From Rhodopirellula sp. SM50 (lineage in GTDB: Bacteria; Planctomycetota; Planctomycetia; Pirellulales; Pirellulaceae), in contig NZ_NTFY01000020.1 of the NCBI RefSeq assembly GCF_002289565.1, positions 19,362 through 83,361 on the forward strand: 64,000 nucleotides of DNA. Direction: 5' to 3'. Of this stretch, positions 1 to 9,207 are shown in pieces. Positions within the stretch are counted from its first letter, which is position 1; every line of letters starts with the position of its first letter. A program made the position numbers and the translations under genes. The notes beneath the pieces were generated by a model. That model had not been told where the DNA came from, searched no databases, and saw only the letters and a program-made list of their open reading frames with translations.

Positions 1-25
1 CAGCCTGTCAGTCCCGGACGACACC

Positions 26-93
26 GTGGCGTAAGCTTCCAGCTTGCGAGTCCCCTGTGAATCAACAGGCAAGCCAGAGGCTTACCCCACGAT
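26..93. repeat. Dispersed palindromic repeat (plum family A)
   Basis: An imperfect inverted repeat: one arm reads gtggcgtaagcttccagctt and the other, about 40 bp on, reads back as its complement (aagccagaggcttacccca). Related arms occur near 16603-16671, 31041-31102, 34852-34907, 48176-48234 and, as a half copy, 52510-52550. All lie between genes. Function unknown; a REP-like or MITE-like element is the simplest reading. Confidence 0.6.
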
Positions 94-155
94 TAAACGG
101 AAACAAAACGCTCGCCCACTGAGTCTTCGCTCGTTGCGACAAAACTTTCCTCCAT

Positions 156-2006
156 TCACAGCGCCTTTTCGAAGGCGTCTTCGCCCCCGACGATCGGCAG
201 CGAAACGGAGGTACCGTCCAAGTCGATCGTCAACTGCGTTCCCGGAGTCGGATGCAGCGTGAAGTCCTTGTCGCTGGAAAAGATCATCAATCCGATCTGC
301 TGGCCTTTGGGGATGACTTGATCGTCGGGTTGAAGATCAAACGACACCTCGTAAAACGTTCCCGGCTGCAACGGTTCGCTTTCGGTCATCGAGTTGCGGT
401 TTTGCGGATCGGCCCAACCGCGGGTAATGATGTTGTCGGTGATCTTGGCGTTCTTGTCGTTGTTCCACGGCAACGACACCAGCCAGACCGACAGATTGGC
501 GGCAGGTTTACTGCTGGACAGTTTGATCGTGACCCGAGGTGTTCCGGAAAGATGAATCGGCTTCTTGAACTCCGGGGTCGTGTAGATCAATCGGTGCTCG
601 GTCCATTCGGCTTGAGCCAACGAGGCACCATCGAACGAAAAATTGTCGACCAGGATCTCGGTGCCGGCGTCTTGAGTCGCTTGCGTGCTCAGCGATCCCC
701 GTTCGGGTGCCCCGCCGGACAAATAAAATGTGACCGGTGACGCGTCTGGATTGGGGTAGTCCGGATAGGACGTCGGCTTGTCCTGCTTGTCGCCCTCGCG
801 AACGATCCACGCACGCGGGTCCTTTTCGACACCGTTTTCGACGCCGTGCAAATAACGCGTGAACCAGCGATTCATCATTTTCATCGGCGGTGGTCCCCCG
901 TGGCCGCCCTGATGGAAAAACGCCTGTGTCGGGACACCTTTTTTCTTGAGCGCCTCGTAGATTCGAACGCTGTGCTCGGGGACCACGTTCCAATCGTTGA
1001 AGGCATGAGCCATCAAGACGGCGGCCTTCAACGGTTCCAGATCATTCAAGTAGTCTCGCCCCGCCCAGAAATCGTTGTAGTCACCGTTGACCCGATCGAA
1101 TTTCTTCAGCATCTCTTCATCGCGGACGGTGCAATCGCAGTACTCACGTCGTGCTTCATTACCGCTGTGAATGAAGTCGTACAGGTAGTCGATGTCTTCG
1201 CCCAAGTAACCGAACGGATGCCGCACCAGTCCGTTGGATCGGTAGTAGTGATAGTACGACGTGTTGGGCGCGACCGGAATGATCGCTTCCAATCCATCCA
1301 CGCCGGTTGTCGCCGCGGCCAGCGGGATCGTGCCGTTGTAGCTCGTCCCCGTCATGCCAACTTTGCCGGTGCACCAATCGGCGGTCACCTTTTCGTCGCC
1401 ATCGGGAGACGTAAACCCATCGGCACGACCGCACAGCCAGTCGATCACCGCCTTGGGTGCCAGCGACTCGTTGTCGCCACCCACCGTCGGACAGCCCTGG
1501 GACAGTCCGGTCCCGGGTGACGACGAATGGACCACGATGTAGCCGCGTGGCACCCAGTCTTTTTCGTGCCGCTTGGAGATGATCGGACGCATCCCAGTTC
1601 GCTCGACGGCGTCAAAGTGTTTTCGTTCCGGTGGGTCCTCGCCGAGTTCCTGTCGCGGGTTCCAAAAATACTCGTCTCCCTTCGCGCCGGTGCCGGCAAA
1701 GTAGGGACTGGAGTTATAAACGACGGGCAACTTCAACCCTTCGCTCTCCGTTTGCCGGGGACGCGTCACGCTGACGTGCATCCGATCCAGCTTGTCGTCT
1801 CCGTCGGAATCAAACTCCGTTTCGACCCACAGATCGTGCCGGATCCAATAGTCCGAATCTTCAAACGCTTTGACGACCTGGGCTTCACCGTCTTTGAACA
1901 CCGGCTTGGCCGGTTCCTCCGCCGTCGCGATCGATCGCCCGGCAGCGAGACAGGTGACCAGGCTGATACAAGCCAATGCGGTGCGCGTCAATCGAGAGGT
2001 GTGCAT
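156..2006 (-). CDS. Exported CocE/NonD-type alpha/beta hydrolase (peptidase S15 family)
   Basis: A 616-residue protein of the Xaa-Pro dipeptidyl-peptidase/CocE family, which hydrolyses acyl esters or X-Pro peptides. It has an N-terminal signal peptide (hydrophobic segment about 8-22, then ATAEEP). The nucleophile motif is GTSYNG with Ser222. A likely acid is Asp338 in AFNDWNVVPEHS and the likely base is in FFHQGGHGGP (His366 or His369). The C-terminal part from about 420 resembles the jelly-roll X-Pro domain. The start ATG has a purine-rich AAAGAG upstream. Length fits the family. It stands alone, divergent from nothing visible, so the substrate cannot be told. The family call is firm; the exact activity is not. 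Confidence 0.9.
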   Translation of the reverse strand: MHTSRLTRTALACISLVTCLAAGRSIATAEEPAKPVFKDGEAQVVKAFEDSDYWIRHDLWVETEFDSDGDDKLDRMHVSVTRPRQTESEGLKLPVVYNSSPYFAGTGAKGDEYFWNPRQELGEDPPERKHFDAVERTGMRPIISKRHEKDWVPRGYIVVHSSSPGTGLSQGCPTVGGDNESLAPKAVIDWLCGRADGFTSPDGDEKVTADWCTGKVGMTGTSYNGTIPLAAATTGVDGLEAIIPVAPNTSYYHYYRSNGLVRHPFGYLGEDIDYLYDFIHSGNEARREYCDCTVRDEEMLKKFDRVNGDYNDFWAGRDYLNDLEPLKAAVLMAHAFNDWNVVPEHSVRIYEALKKKGVPTQAFFHQGGHGGPPPMKMMNRWFTRYLHGVENGVEKDPRAWIVREGDKQDKPTSYPDYPNPDASPVTFYLSGGAPERGSLSTQATQDAGTEILVDNFSFDGASLAQAEWTEHRLIYTTPEFKKPIHLSGTPRVTIKLSSSKPAANLSVWLVSLPWNNDKNAKITDNIITRGWADPQNRNSMTESEPLQPGTFYEVSFDLQPDDQVIPKGQQIGLMIFSSDKDFTLHPTPGTQLTIDLDGTSVSLPIVGGEDAFEKAL

Positions 2007-2336
2007 TACGAATCTCTTTAGAAGTCAAACTTGAAGTTGGCACATGATGACGACACGGTTCGTTCAGGAATGCCGAATTGCCGTCAGCTGCTGCATTGTC
2101 GTAAAAACGAATGTTTCATCCAGGTCCTGGAGACGAAAGGGTCAAAAAATGGAGTGGTCAAAAAATTAGGACCATCTGAAAACCCTCTCCGCCTTCCTGC
2201 GGCCAGTTCCCTACCCACCAATCTTCCTACCCACCAATTTTTTGACCAACCAATTTTTTGACCAACCAATTTTTTGACCAACCAATTTTTTGACCAGCCA
2301 ATTTTTTGACCAACCACTCTTCTTCCCCACCCCTCC
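2007..2336. other. Intergenic stretch with TTTTTTGACCA repeats
   Basis: No gene is seen in this 330-bp gap between two leftward genes. From 2233 to 2312 there are five head-to-tail copies of a 16-bp unit, accaattttttgacca. At 2141-2166 two copies of the opposite orientation (ggtcaaaaaat) precede it, so the whole can fold back on itself. It lies downstream of the DUF1501 gene and could act as a messy terminator, but its periodicity suggests a repeat element. Confidence 0.7.
2233..2312. repeat. 16-bp tandem repeat, five copies
   Basis: Unit accaattttttgacca repeated at 2233, 2249, 2265, 2281 and 2297, the last with one change (gccaatt). The same core in both orientations is seen at 6443-6517, so this core is dispersed as well as tandem. 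Confidence 0.9.
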
Positions 2337-3803
2337 TCACGACCTGACAATGTCGCCAATCACGTTGCCGTGGACATCGGTCAGGCGGAAATAACGGCCT
2401 TGATAGCGGTACGTCAGCTGTTCGTGGTCGATGCCCAATTGCGCCAGAATCGTGGCTTGCAAGTCATGGACGTGGACGGGTTTTTCGACCACGTTCACGC
2501 TGTACTCGTCGGTCTCGCCATACGTCATCCCCCCACGAATGCCACCGCCGGCCATCCAGTACGTGAAACAATTCGGGTGGTGATCGCGTCCGTAAACCTT
2601 GTCCGTCAGTTTGCCCTGGCAGTAAACCGTTCGCCCGAATTCGCCGCCCCAAATCACCAGCGTCTCATCGAGCATGCCGCGTTGCTTGAGGTCGCTCAGC
2701 AGGGCCGCGGTGGGTTGATCGGTGTCACGACATTGCGCGGGGACTTGTTTCGGGGCGTTGTTGTGGGCGTCCCACCCGCGGTGATAGAGTTGAATGAAAC
2801 GAACGCCGCGTTCGGCCAAACGCCGCGCCAACAAACAGTTGTAGGCGTACTTGCCGACCTGCGTCGCCTGCGGCCCGTACAGGTCCAGAACAGATTGCGG
2901 TTCGTCGTTGACGTCGATCAATTCCGGCACACTCATTTGCATCCGGTACGCCAATTCGTACTGGGCGATCCGCGTGGCGATCGTCGGGTCATTGAACTGA
3001 TCGGCGCGGTCTTGGTTCAACTTCTCGACCGAATCCAACATCCGTCGGCGCTGGGTGCGGGTCATTCCGGCGGGATTGTAGAGGTCCAGGATCGGGTCCC
3101 CCTGGCCGCGGAACTTCACGCCTTGAAACCGGCCTGGCAAGAAACCGGCGCCCCACAATCGGTCGTACAGCGGTTGGCCGGCTTTGGCAGATCCGTTGGA
3201 CGTCATCGCGACGAACGCCGGCAGGTTCGCGTTCTCGGTGCCCAATCCATAATTCACCCAGGCACCCATGCTGGGGCGACCGGCGATCACCGATCCGGTC
3301 TGAAACAACGTTGCGGCTGGATCGTGGTTGATCGCTTCGGTGTGCATGCTCTTGATCACACAGATCTCATCGACGACCTTGGCCAAGTGCGGCAGGGTCT
3401 CGCTGAGCCAAAGCCCCGACTGCCCGTGCTGCTGAAACTTGAACGTGCTCGGCGCGACGGGAAACGAAGTCTGGCCCGATGTCATCGTCGTCTTTCGCTC
3501 GGCCGGATAGACCGACAGCGGCACCTCTTCACCGAACCGTTTGGCCAGCTGCGGTTTGTAATCGAACAGGTCCATCTGCGACGGGCCGCCCGACTGGAAC
3601 AAATAGATCACCCGTTTGGCCTTGGGAGCGATCGTGGCAAAGGCCGACGCGTCTCCCGCCGGCAATCCGTTCGCTTCGGCCGCACCGAGCAGGTTTCCCC
3701 CGCCAAGCAGGGTCCCAGCCGCGATCGATCCCAGCCCCAACGTGCTACCGGACAGAAACGCTCGTCGGTTGTGTCGTCGCTTGAATTCTTCCAAGGGGTT
3801 CAT
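2337..3803 (-). CDS. DUF1501 domain protein with Tat signal
   Basis: A 488-residue DUF1501 (sulfatase-fold-like) exported protein, typical of Planctomycetes and nearly always next to a DUF1549/DUF1553 cytochrome gene, as here. The N-terminus has a twin-arginine signal (RRAFLSGSTLGLGSIAAGTLLGG). The sequence LFQSGGPSQMDLFDYKP is a family hallmark, followed by a GGEFGRTVYCQG region and an NCFTYWMAGGGIRGG region. I chose the ATG at 3803 rather than the in-frame start 15 bp upstream because it directly follows the stop of the upstream gene (one base between) and has GGAG 7 nt before it. Function of the family is unknown; proposed roles are in extracellular polymer degradation. Translationally coupled to the gene at 3805-6123. 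Confidence 0.93.
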   Translation of the reverse strand: MNPLEEFKRRHNRRAFLSGSTLGLGSIAAGTLLGGGNLLGAAEANGLPAGDASAFATIAPKAKRVIYLFQSGGPSQMDLFDYKPQLAKRFGEEVPLSVYPAERKTTMTSGQTSFPVAPSTFKFQQHGQSGLWLSETLPHLAKVVDEICVIKSMHTEAINHDPAATLFQTGSVIAGRPSMGAWVNYGLGTENANLPAFVAMTSNGSAKAGQPLYDRLWGAGFLPGRFQGVKFRGQGDPILDLYNPAGMTRTQRRRMLDSVEKLNQDRADQFNDPTIATRIAQYELAYRMQMSVPELIDVNDEPQSVLDLYGPQATQVGKYAYNCLLARRLAERGVRFIQLYHRGWDAHNNAPKQVPAQCRDTDQPTAALLSDLKQRGMLDETLVIWGGEFGRTVYCQGKLTDKVYGRDHHPNCFTYWMAGGGIRGGMTYGETDEYSVNVVEKPVHVHDLQATILAQLGIDHEQLTYRYQGRYFRLTDVHGNVIGDIVRS

Positions 3804-3804
3804 G

Positions 3805-6123
3805 TCAATTCTCCGCAATGGCCTCGTCGAGGTTCAAGATCGTATTGGCGACCAGTGTCAGCGCAGCCAATGTGCTCGGGTCCAACCCCGGCGTGTTGGG
3901 TGTTTCTCCGACGGACAGCAATTGCCGCGTCGCCTCGGTGTGCTGTTGAAAATCGTCGTGATAGACATTGAAGTCATCGACCAGGACGGCCAGCTCTTCC
4001 GGGCTCGGTTGTCGACTGGTCACCAACCGGAACGCCAACGCGATTCGCCGCGGGGGCGTCATTGCGTCGGGTTTCATCACCCGTTCGGCCAGATGCCGAG
4101 CCGCTTCGACGAAAGTGATGTTGTTCATCATCGTCAACGCTTGCAGCGGCGTGGTCGTTTCGTCGCTTCGTACGATACAGGTTTCACGTGCGGCGGCGTT
4201 AAAGGCCATCATCGTCGGTGGCGGAACCGTCCGTCGCCAATACGTGTACATGCTGCGTCGATAAAGTTTTTCGCCCGTGTCCTGTTTGTACTTCGCGTTC
4301 GAAATACTGCTCCAGATCGCCGGCGGCATGTACGGCTTGACCGAAGGCCCGCCGATCGCATCGCTCAACAAACCGCTAGCGAAGAGCACCGAATCGCGGA
4401 TCGCAAATGGCGAGAGACGTTTTCTGGGGCCGCGAGCCAACCAGCGATTTTCCGGATCGCGTTCACGCAACTCGTCGGACGCAGAAGACTGCTGACGGTA
4501 GGTTGCGCTGGTCACGACCAATCGGTGCATCGCCTTGACATCCCATCGGCTACGAATGAACTCCGTTGCCAACCAATCGAGCAACTTCGGATGGCTGGGC
4601 AGTTCTCCTTGCACGCCAAAGTTCTCGCTGGTCTTGACCAGACCGACGCCGAAGTGGTGCTGCCACAGACGGTTGATCGTCACGCGTGCCGTCAGTGGGT
4701 GATCGGGATCGACCAGCCAACGGGCGAGCCCCAGCCGATTGCGCGGCCAGTCCTCGTTCCACGCCCCCAAGACCGGCGGCGTGGCGGGCTCCAGTTTTTC
4801 CGACGTGTCCGGATTGTCATACTGCCCCCGTTCCAATCGATACGTGTCGCGTGGTTGATCCAGCTCGTGCAGCACCATCACGGTGTCTTCGCCGCCCGGT
4901 TGCGGACGCGGCACCGACGTCTGCACCACCTTGATCTTGACGGGATCTGGAACGACGAACTCCAAGTCATCTTCGGAAAGGCTCGGCCATGTCTGGGGTA
5001 CCTTGATAAACGGCGGGCTGTTGCCGTTGTTGGGACCGAGCCCGGCTTCATCGATGTTGTTGAAGAACGCGAACAGGCTGTAGAAATCTTTCTGTGAGAT
5101 CGGGTCGTACTTGTGGTCGTGGCAACGCGAACAAGTCATCGTCAGCCCCAGGAATACGGTGCCGGTCGTTTCCACCCGGTCGGCGACGTATTCAACGATC
5201 CATTCATCCGGAATCGAGCCGCCTTCGGAATTGATGCGGTGATTGCGGTTGAATCCCGTCGCGACTTGAGTCAAGAAATTTCGATCGGGCAGCAAGTCAC
5301 CCGCCATCTGCTCGATGACGAATCGATCGAACGGCATGTTGTCGTTCAAGGCGTTGATCAACCAATCGCGCCAGACCCACATGTAGCGGAGCCGATCGTT
5401 TTGGTAGCCATCGGTATCGGCAAACCGAGACGCTTCGAGCCAATCGACGGCCATGTGTTCGCCGTAGCGTGGTGATTCGAGCAACCGGTCCACCGCCCGC
5501 TCGTAGGCGCCTCCGGAACGGTCGTTCAAGAACGTATCAAGTTCTTCTATGGTCGGAGGCAAACCGGTCAGATCAAAACTGACGCGGCGCAGCAACGTCG
5601 CTCGATCAGCCGGCGGCGATGGACTCAATCCCTCCGATTCCATTCGGGCCAGCACAAATCGATCGATCGGGTTTTGTGGCCAGCGGCTATCTTCCACCGC
5701 TGGCAGATCGGGACGCAGCGGCGGAATGAAGGCCCAGTGCCGATCGTCCTGGGGCCAGTCTGCGCCCTCGGCTAGCCATCGTTTCAACGTTTCGCGATCC
5801 CGGCGTCGCAAGCGTCGATTGGAATCCGGCGGCGGCATTCGCACGTCTGGATCGTCGCTGGTCAGACGCTCCAGCATGTCGCCGGAGGACAGCACGCCAG
5901 AATCCAGTGCCTCCTGGCGATCATCCAGTCGAAACCCGCCCTCGCGCGCATTGGCATCGGGACCATGGCAGTGGTAACAGGCATCGGACAGGATCGGCCG
6001 GATGTCGGCGGCAAAATCAAGCGTCGCGGGAGATTGCGGATCGGCGCCATGCATGGGGCGGCCAAAGCCAACCAGCAGAACCGCCAGTGATGAAACTGCG
6101 ACTCGAATGGAATTCACGTTCAA
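3805..6123 (-). CDS. PSD1 and DUF1549/DUF1553 cytochrome-type exported protein
   Basis: A 772-residue Planctomycete protein. After a signal peptide (hydrophobic residues about 8-21) comes a Planctomycete cytochrome C domain with the haem motif CYHCH (Cys49, Cys52, His53), then DUF1549 (about 150-355) and DUF1553 (about 460-720). A second CSRCH motif sits near residue 333 inside the DUF1549 region. It is the first gene of a two-gene leftward operon with the DUF1501 gene. The family is expanded in Planctomycetes and is assumed to sit in the periplasm and to take part in redox chemistry on polymers, but no substrate is established. Confidence 0.93.
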   Translation of the reverse strand: MNVNSIRVAVSSLAVLLVGFGRPMHGADPQSPATLDFAADIRPILSDACYHCHGPDANAREGGFRLDDRQEALDSGVLSSGDMLERLTSDDPDVRMPPPDSNRRLRRRDRETLKRWLAEGADWPQDDRHWAFIPPLRPDLPAVEDSRWPQNPIDRFVLARMESEGLSPSPPADRATLLRRVSFDLTGLPPTIEELDTFLNDRSGGAYERAVDRLLESPRYGEHMAVDWLEASRFADTDGYQNDRLRYMWVWRDWLINALNDNMPFDRFVIEQMAGDLLPDRNFLTQVATGFNRNHRINSEGGSIPDEWIVEYVADRVETTGTVFLGLTMTCSRCHDHKYDPISQKDFYSLFAFFNNIDEAGLGPNNGNSPPFIKVPQTWPSLSEDDLEFVVPDPVKIKVVQTSVPRPQPGGEDTVMVLHELDQPRDTYRLERGQYDNPDTSEKLEPATPPVLGAWNEDWPRNRLGLARWLVDPDHPLTARVTINRLWQHHFGVGLVKTSENFGVQGELPSHPKLLDWLATEFIRSRWDVKAMHRLVVTSATYRQQSSASDELRERDPENRWLARGPRKRLSPFAIRDSVLFASGLLSDAIGGPSVKPYMPPAIWSSISNAKYKQDTGEKLYRRSMYTYWRRTVPPPTMMAFNAAARETCIVRSDETTTPLQALTMMNNITFVEAARHLAERVMKPDAMTPPRRIALAFRLVTSRQPSPEELAVLVDDFNVYHDDFQQHTEATRQLLSVGETPNTPGLDPSTLAALTLVANTILNLDEAIAEN

Positions 6124-6742
6124 AAAGACTCACAGAATGGGAGTGCAACCGGAGCGGTCGGGCGAGCCCGCTCGGCGAGAGAGCGGGTGAAGGTGGGCGC
6201 GCGTGACGAGCGAAACGCATCTCCCATGATACACCTAAACGACCGGGCGCTCGCGCTATTTCCCGTCGATCATTCGCTCGATCAAGCAAAGGCTGCATGC
6301 CAACCGTTTCTCACCACGGTCATACCCTTGAACCTGCCACACGGAAATCCGTGCCCAAAAACGCGTTATGGACGAGACGATAAAGAAACGCGGCTCCGGC
6401 GCCAGGTCAATCCACCGGAGCGTCGGAGCGGTCCAGGCGAGGGTGGTCAAAAAATGGGGTGGTCAAAAAATCACTCTCCGCCGCTCTCATTTTTTGACCA
6501 CGAAATCTTTTGACCACCTCTTCCTCAACCCATAGCCCCCTCTGCCGCCAACGCCGGGGTGCGCGGCTGATCCGCTTCTTCCCCGATCCCGACGCCCAAT
6601 CTTGACCTTGACCCCGACACGCCCTACCATCGGGTGGCAGGAGATATTCCGCAGTCCAACCGAGGAATATGTACTTTTTACCTCAGTCGGACCACCAATA
6701 ATTAAATGTTCGCCGACTGAATCCCGGCACCTGGCCACGTGT
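6124..6742. other. Intergenic region with inverted TTTTTTGACCA repeat
   Basis: A 619-bp gap between divergent genes. I see no convincing gene up to 6742. Between 6439 and 6517 the ggtcaaaaaat core occurs twice in one orientation and twice in the other (attttttgaccac, aatcttttgaccacc), forming an inverted pair about 35 bp apart. An AT-rich stretch (accaataattaaatg, about 6693-6708) just before the next gene could hold its promoter. Confidence 0.6.
6439..6517. repeat. Inverted copies of the TTTTTTGACCA repeat
   Basis: Two rightward ggtcaaaaaat copies face two leftward attttttgacca copies. Same core as the tandem array at 2233-2312. Confidence 0.8.
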
Positions 6743-6961
6743 ATGAGCGAAGAATCCAACGACGAACAAACATCCGTGCAGAGACCGCAGTTTTCGCTCC
6801 GCACGCTGTTCAAGATCACGACATACTCCGCAGTCCTTATCTACATCGTCTGGAACTCATGGGATCATTTGGGATTAACTTTGATCGTATTCATCCTAAT
6901 GTCTCCATTCATCTTCTTTGCCGAGATCGTTGACTTGGTGCTGGGCGTAAAGAAGCGATGA
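6743..6961 (+). CDS. Small FSLRTLF-type membrane protein
   Basis: A 72-residue protein starting MSEESNDEQ. It carries the sequence QFSLRTLFKITT followed by two hydrophobic segments (about residues 24-40 and 46-64). This QFSLRTL motif ahead of a membrane segment recurs in many small planctomycete proteins of unknown function. I use the ATG at 6743 because the upstream part of the open frame looks non-coding and this start puts the charged N-terminus and motif in the usual place. It lies just before the first attC-like site (7090), so it may be the first gene of the cassette array or its chromosomal neighbour. Confidence 0.65.
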   Translation: MSEESNDEQTSVQRPQFSLRTLFKITTYSAVLIYIVWNSWDHLGLTLIVFILMSPFIFFAEIVDLVLGVKKR

Positions 6962-7089
6962 CATGGTCGACGCTGCATTCGGAATCCTGTCGCGTTGTCA
7001 CCCGCGGCATCCTATAATGAAATCACATGCGGCCTTGTTGCCGAACCGACTGCAACTCACGTCTTCTCCCGCGGCGACTGTCGTAAAGC

Positions 7090-7179
7090 GGCGAACAATG
7101 GGTTGCAACGGAGGCCGCGAGTTGACGTTTTTGAAGTGGAGAGTCGTTCGCGCGGCCCCGCTGAACCCTGCCGTTCACG
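7090..7179 (+). other. attC-like site 1
   Basis: R'' box ggcgaac (7090-7096) and R' box gttcacg (7173-7179). The 5' arm gggttgcaacggaggccgcg (7100-7119) pairs with cgcggccccgctgaaccc (7151-7168), leaving G7105 and A7112 unpaired and one mismatch at A7108. Confidence 0.75.
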
Positions 7180-7600
7180 CTGCTAACCGACGCCTGACGA
7201 CAGCGCCCACTTCTTCTTTTGCGTCTTCTCGCGTTCTTTTGTGGCATTTGATTCGCCGTCGTTGGATCGTGACCCGGAGGACGCCCACCGGATTTCATCG
7301 AACCTCTGTTTCCTGAGATTCGCATTTGATGTCACGGTTCGATAGGTACGCAGTCGACTCGGCCGAGGAAGACAAACCGACGCCTGTCGATCCCAACGCT
7401 GACAACCGACGCCTGAAGTGCCGACCGCTGATTGGGATACTGAATTTCCCTTGGCGATTCCGATCGAGTACATTGATCGTCAACGGAGATGCTCAAGCTG
7501 TCGTCGCGGCCGACCGCGTGAACCAAGTGGTGCACCGCCGTCGACGAGTTGAGTTTGTTTTTGAGATCAGGTCGATCGCGCCGACGCGGTGACCACCGCC
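7173..7600. repeat. ORF-less cassette, repeat family I, copy 1
   Basis: 428 bp between two crossovers with no plausible gene. The first 220 bp match 8593-8805 at roughly 90 percent by eye, and the last 150 bp match 9142-9291. The match starts exactly at the R' box gttcacgctgct in both copies, as expected if the unit moved as a cassette. Confidence 0.75.
7446..7475 (+). promoter_or_regulatory. Promoter-like segment conserved in ORF-less cassettes
   Basis: The core gattccgatcgagtacattg recurs at about 9150-9168 and, as gattccgatcgggtaaattg, at 12712-12731. Each time it lies just before an attC that precedes a gene. TACATT (7470-7475) could be a -10 box with TTCCCT 17 bp upstream. The -35 matches are weak. 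Confidence 0.25.
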
Positions 7601-7607
7601 GTTATTT
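7517..7607 (+). other. attC-like site 2
   Basis: R'' cgtgaac (7517-7523), R' gttattt (7601-7607). The 5' arm gtggtgcaccgccgtcgacg (7527-7546) pairs with cgccgacgcggtgaccac (7579-7596), leaving G7532 and C7539 unpaired, 7 nt apart, with one mismatch. It closely resembles site 4 at 9208. Confidence 0.8.
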
Positions 7608-7623
7608 GCATTAGGAGTAATCA

Positions 7624-8511
7624 TTGAGAAAATGGGATGTTTTCGTCTGTCACGCGAGCGAAGACAAAAGTACGTTCGTCGAGCCGCTCGCCGACTGCTT
7701 ACGCGAGCTGTCAGTTCGAGTATGGTTTGACAAGCACATCCTTCGACCGGGAGATCGCCTGAGTGAGAAGATCGCTACTGGGCTGGCGCAATGCCGTTCA
7801 GGGTGCCTAGTCTTAAGCCAATCGTTCATTGGTAAACCATGGACTCGATACGAAATGAGCGGCCTAGTGAATCGCTTCGTCGAGGAAGACATGAGGCTCA
7901 TTCCGGTTTGGCTTGACGTTTCGCGAGCGGAAGTCGCTGCCTTGAACCCAGCGTTAGCGGATCTATACGCGATTTCAGCGGATCCTTCGCAAATGGAAGA
8001 TACTGCGATTGAAATATTGAAAACGATTCGGCCGCAATTGTACGAAAATCTCACACTCCTCTCGCAGATAGACACCGCACCATCTAGGTCTTCCAGAGCG
8101 CCCCGAACGGACATAGTCGAATCCTCGATTCGACATCACGATTTGAGCGAGGCCTTACGTGTGCGGATTCAAAATATCTGGATTCAGCTGCAACCAGACC
8201 TTGGTACGTCATTGGCCGATTGGATTGAGGGTTTTCAGCGTGAGCTGCGCCCGGAACGAGAGGTGTCTATTTGGGAACGTATTGCGTCGGCCCACTGGTG
8301 CGCTTTAACAAAATTTGAAAGCATCGGTGACGATGCAAGATCCGAGCTTCTCGGTGTTCTCGTCTCGCTTTTTAGCGGCGGTTCGGAGTCCGTCCTCGAC
8401 AAGGCGCAAGATGGTAAACTGCAAGAACCATTGGTGCGTGCGGCGATCGACGCTTGGCTTCACCACGTCCCTGAACTCACGATTACGGATGTCGAAGAAG
8501 GCGGCAAATAA
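7624..8511 (+). CDS. TIR-domain protein in a gene cassette, putative NAD-cleaving defence effector
   Basis: A 295-residue protein with an N-terminal TIR domain (about 3-120): box 1 is DVFVCHASEDK, the BB-loop region is FDKHILRPGDRLS, and WTRYEM carries Glu77 at the position of the catalytic glutamate of NADase TIR domains. Residues 130-295 form a helical domain I do not recognise. The start is TTG at 7624, supported by AGGAGT 6-7 nt before it (7613-7618); no ATG fits. The gene starts 22 nt after a crossover, and its TAA stop overlaps the R'' box of the next attC. It is visibly more AT-rich than its chromosomal neighbours. Bacterial TIR proteins often act in antiphage abortive infection by consuming NAD+. 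That role is inferred; a stand-alone TIR without a recognised sensor could also be something else. Confidence 0.88.
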   Translation: MRKWDVFVCHASEDKSTFVEPLADCLRELSVRVWFDKHILRPGDRLSEKIATGLAQCRSGCLVLSQSFIGKPWTRYEMSGLVNRFVEEDMRLIPVWLDVSRAEVAALNPALADLYAISADPSQMEDTAIEILKTIRPQLYENLTLLSQIDTAPSRSSRAPRTDIVESSIRHHDLSEALRVRIQNIWIQLQPDLGTSLADWIEGFQRELRPEREVSIWERIASAHWCALTKFESIGDDARSELLGVLVSLFSGGSESVLDKAQDGKLQEPLVRAAIDAWLHHVPELTITDVEEGGK

Positions 8512-8599
8512 CCATGGGTTGTTACGGAGCGGCGGTGCCACGCTTTTTCGGTTTGCTTGCAAGTCAACTGCCGCCGCCCGCAAAACCCTACCGTTCACG
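8506..8599 (+). other. attC-like site 3
   Basis: R'' aaataac (8506-8512), which overlaps the TIR stop codon; R' gttcacg (8593-8599). The 5' arm gggttgttacggagcggcgg (8516-8535) pairs with ccgccgcccgcaaaaccc (8571-8588). G8521 and A8528 are left out and there is one mismatch at A8524, exactly the pattern of site 1. Confidence 0.82.
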
Positions 8600-8874
8600 C
8601 TGCTGATCCACGCCTGACGACAGCGCCCCCTTCTTCTTTTGCGTCTTCTCGCGTTCTTTTGTGGCAATTGATTCGCCGTCGTTGGATCGTGACCCGGAGG
8701 ACGCCCACCGGAATTCGTCGGACCTCTGTTTCCTGGAATTCGCATTTGATGTCATGGTTCGATAGGTGCGCGGTCGACTCGGCCGACAAAAACGAACCGA
8801 CGCCCGAAATGGTGACTGCTTAGTGTTTCCGAATCCAAAAGGATCGATGGAGCGGATTTGGCTGACGGGGCAAT

Positions 8875-9110
8875 GTGTCTTAGGCCCGGAGGGCCGGTAG
8901 AGTGTCTGCCGGTGGCGTCAGCCACCGGGGTGGATTCAAAGGAATACTCAAGGCCCAGCGGGCCGACACAATGCCCGGGATTGGAGTGGACCGAGAGACC
9001 CATTGTGCCGGCCTTTTAGGCCTCAGCAAATCCATATCTTTCGATACCGGTGGCTGACACCACCGGCAAGCATTGTGCCAGCCCTTTGGGCTTCATCCCG
9101 ACTCCGCAAC
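8875..9110. repeat. GC-rich dispersed palindromes
   Basis: Two facing blocks of the type ggcccggagggccgg ... ggtggcgtcagccaccgg, then their near mirror ending accggtggctgacaccaccgg. The blocks read like REP elements and split the family I cassette. Confidence 0.6.
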
Positions 9111-9139
9111 GAAATTGGTGCAGCAAGGGGAGTTAAATT

Positions 9140-9167
9140 TTTCACAGCGATCCCGATCGAGTACATT
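9140..9167 (+). promoter_or_regulatory. Promoter-like segment, second copy
   Basis: Same core as at 7446-7475. TACATT (9162-9167) with TTTCAC 16 bp upstream. It lies just before attC site 4 and the gene at 9336. Confidence 0.25.
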
Positions 9168-9207
9168 GGCCGTCAGCGGCGATGGTTCGGGCTGTCGTCG
9201 CCGGACG

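Noticed and set aside
2233..2312. CRISPR-like direct repeats (also 63906-64000)
   Set aside because: The units follow each other without spacers and no cas genes are present.
2370..5097. Long rightward frames opposite the DUF1501 and cytochrome genes
   Set aside because: They are antisense shadows caused by GC-rich codons; they have no family features and overlap two firm genes completely.
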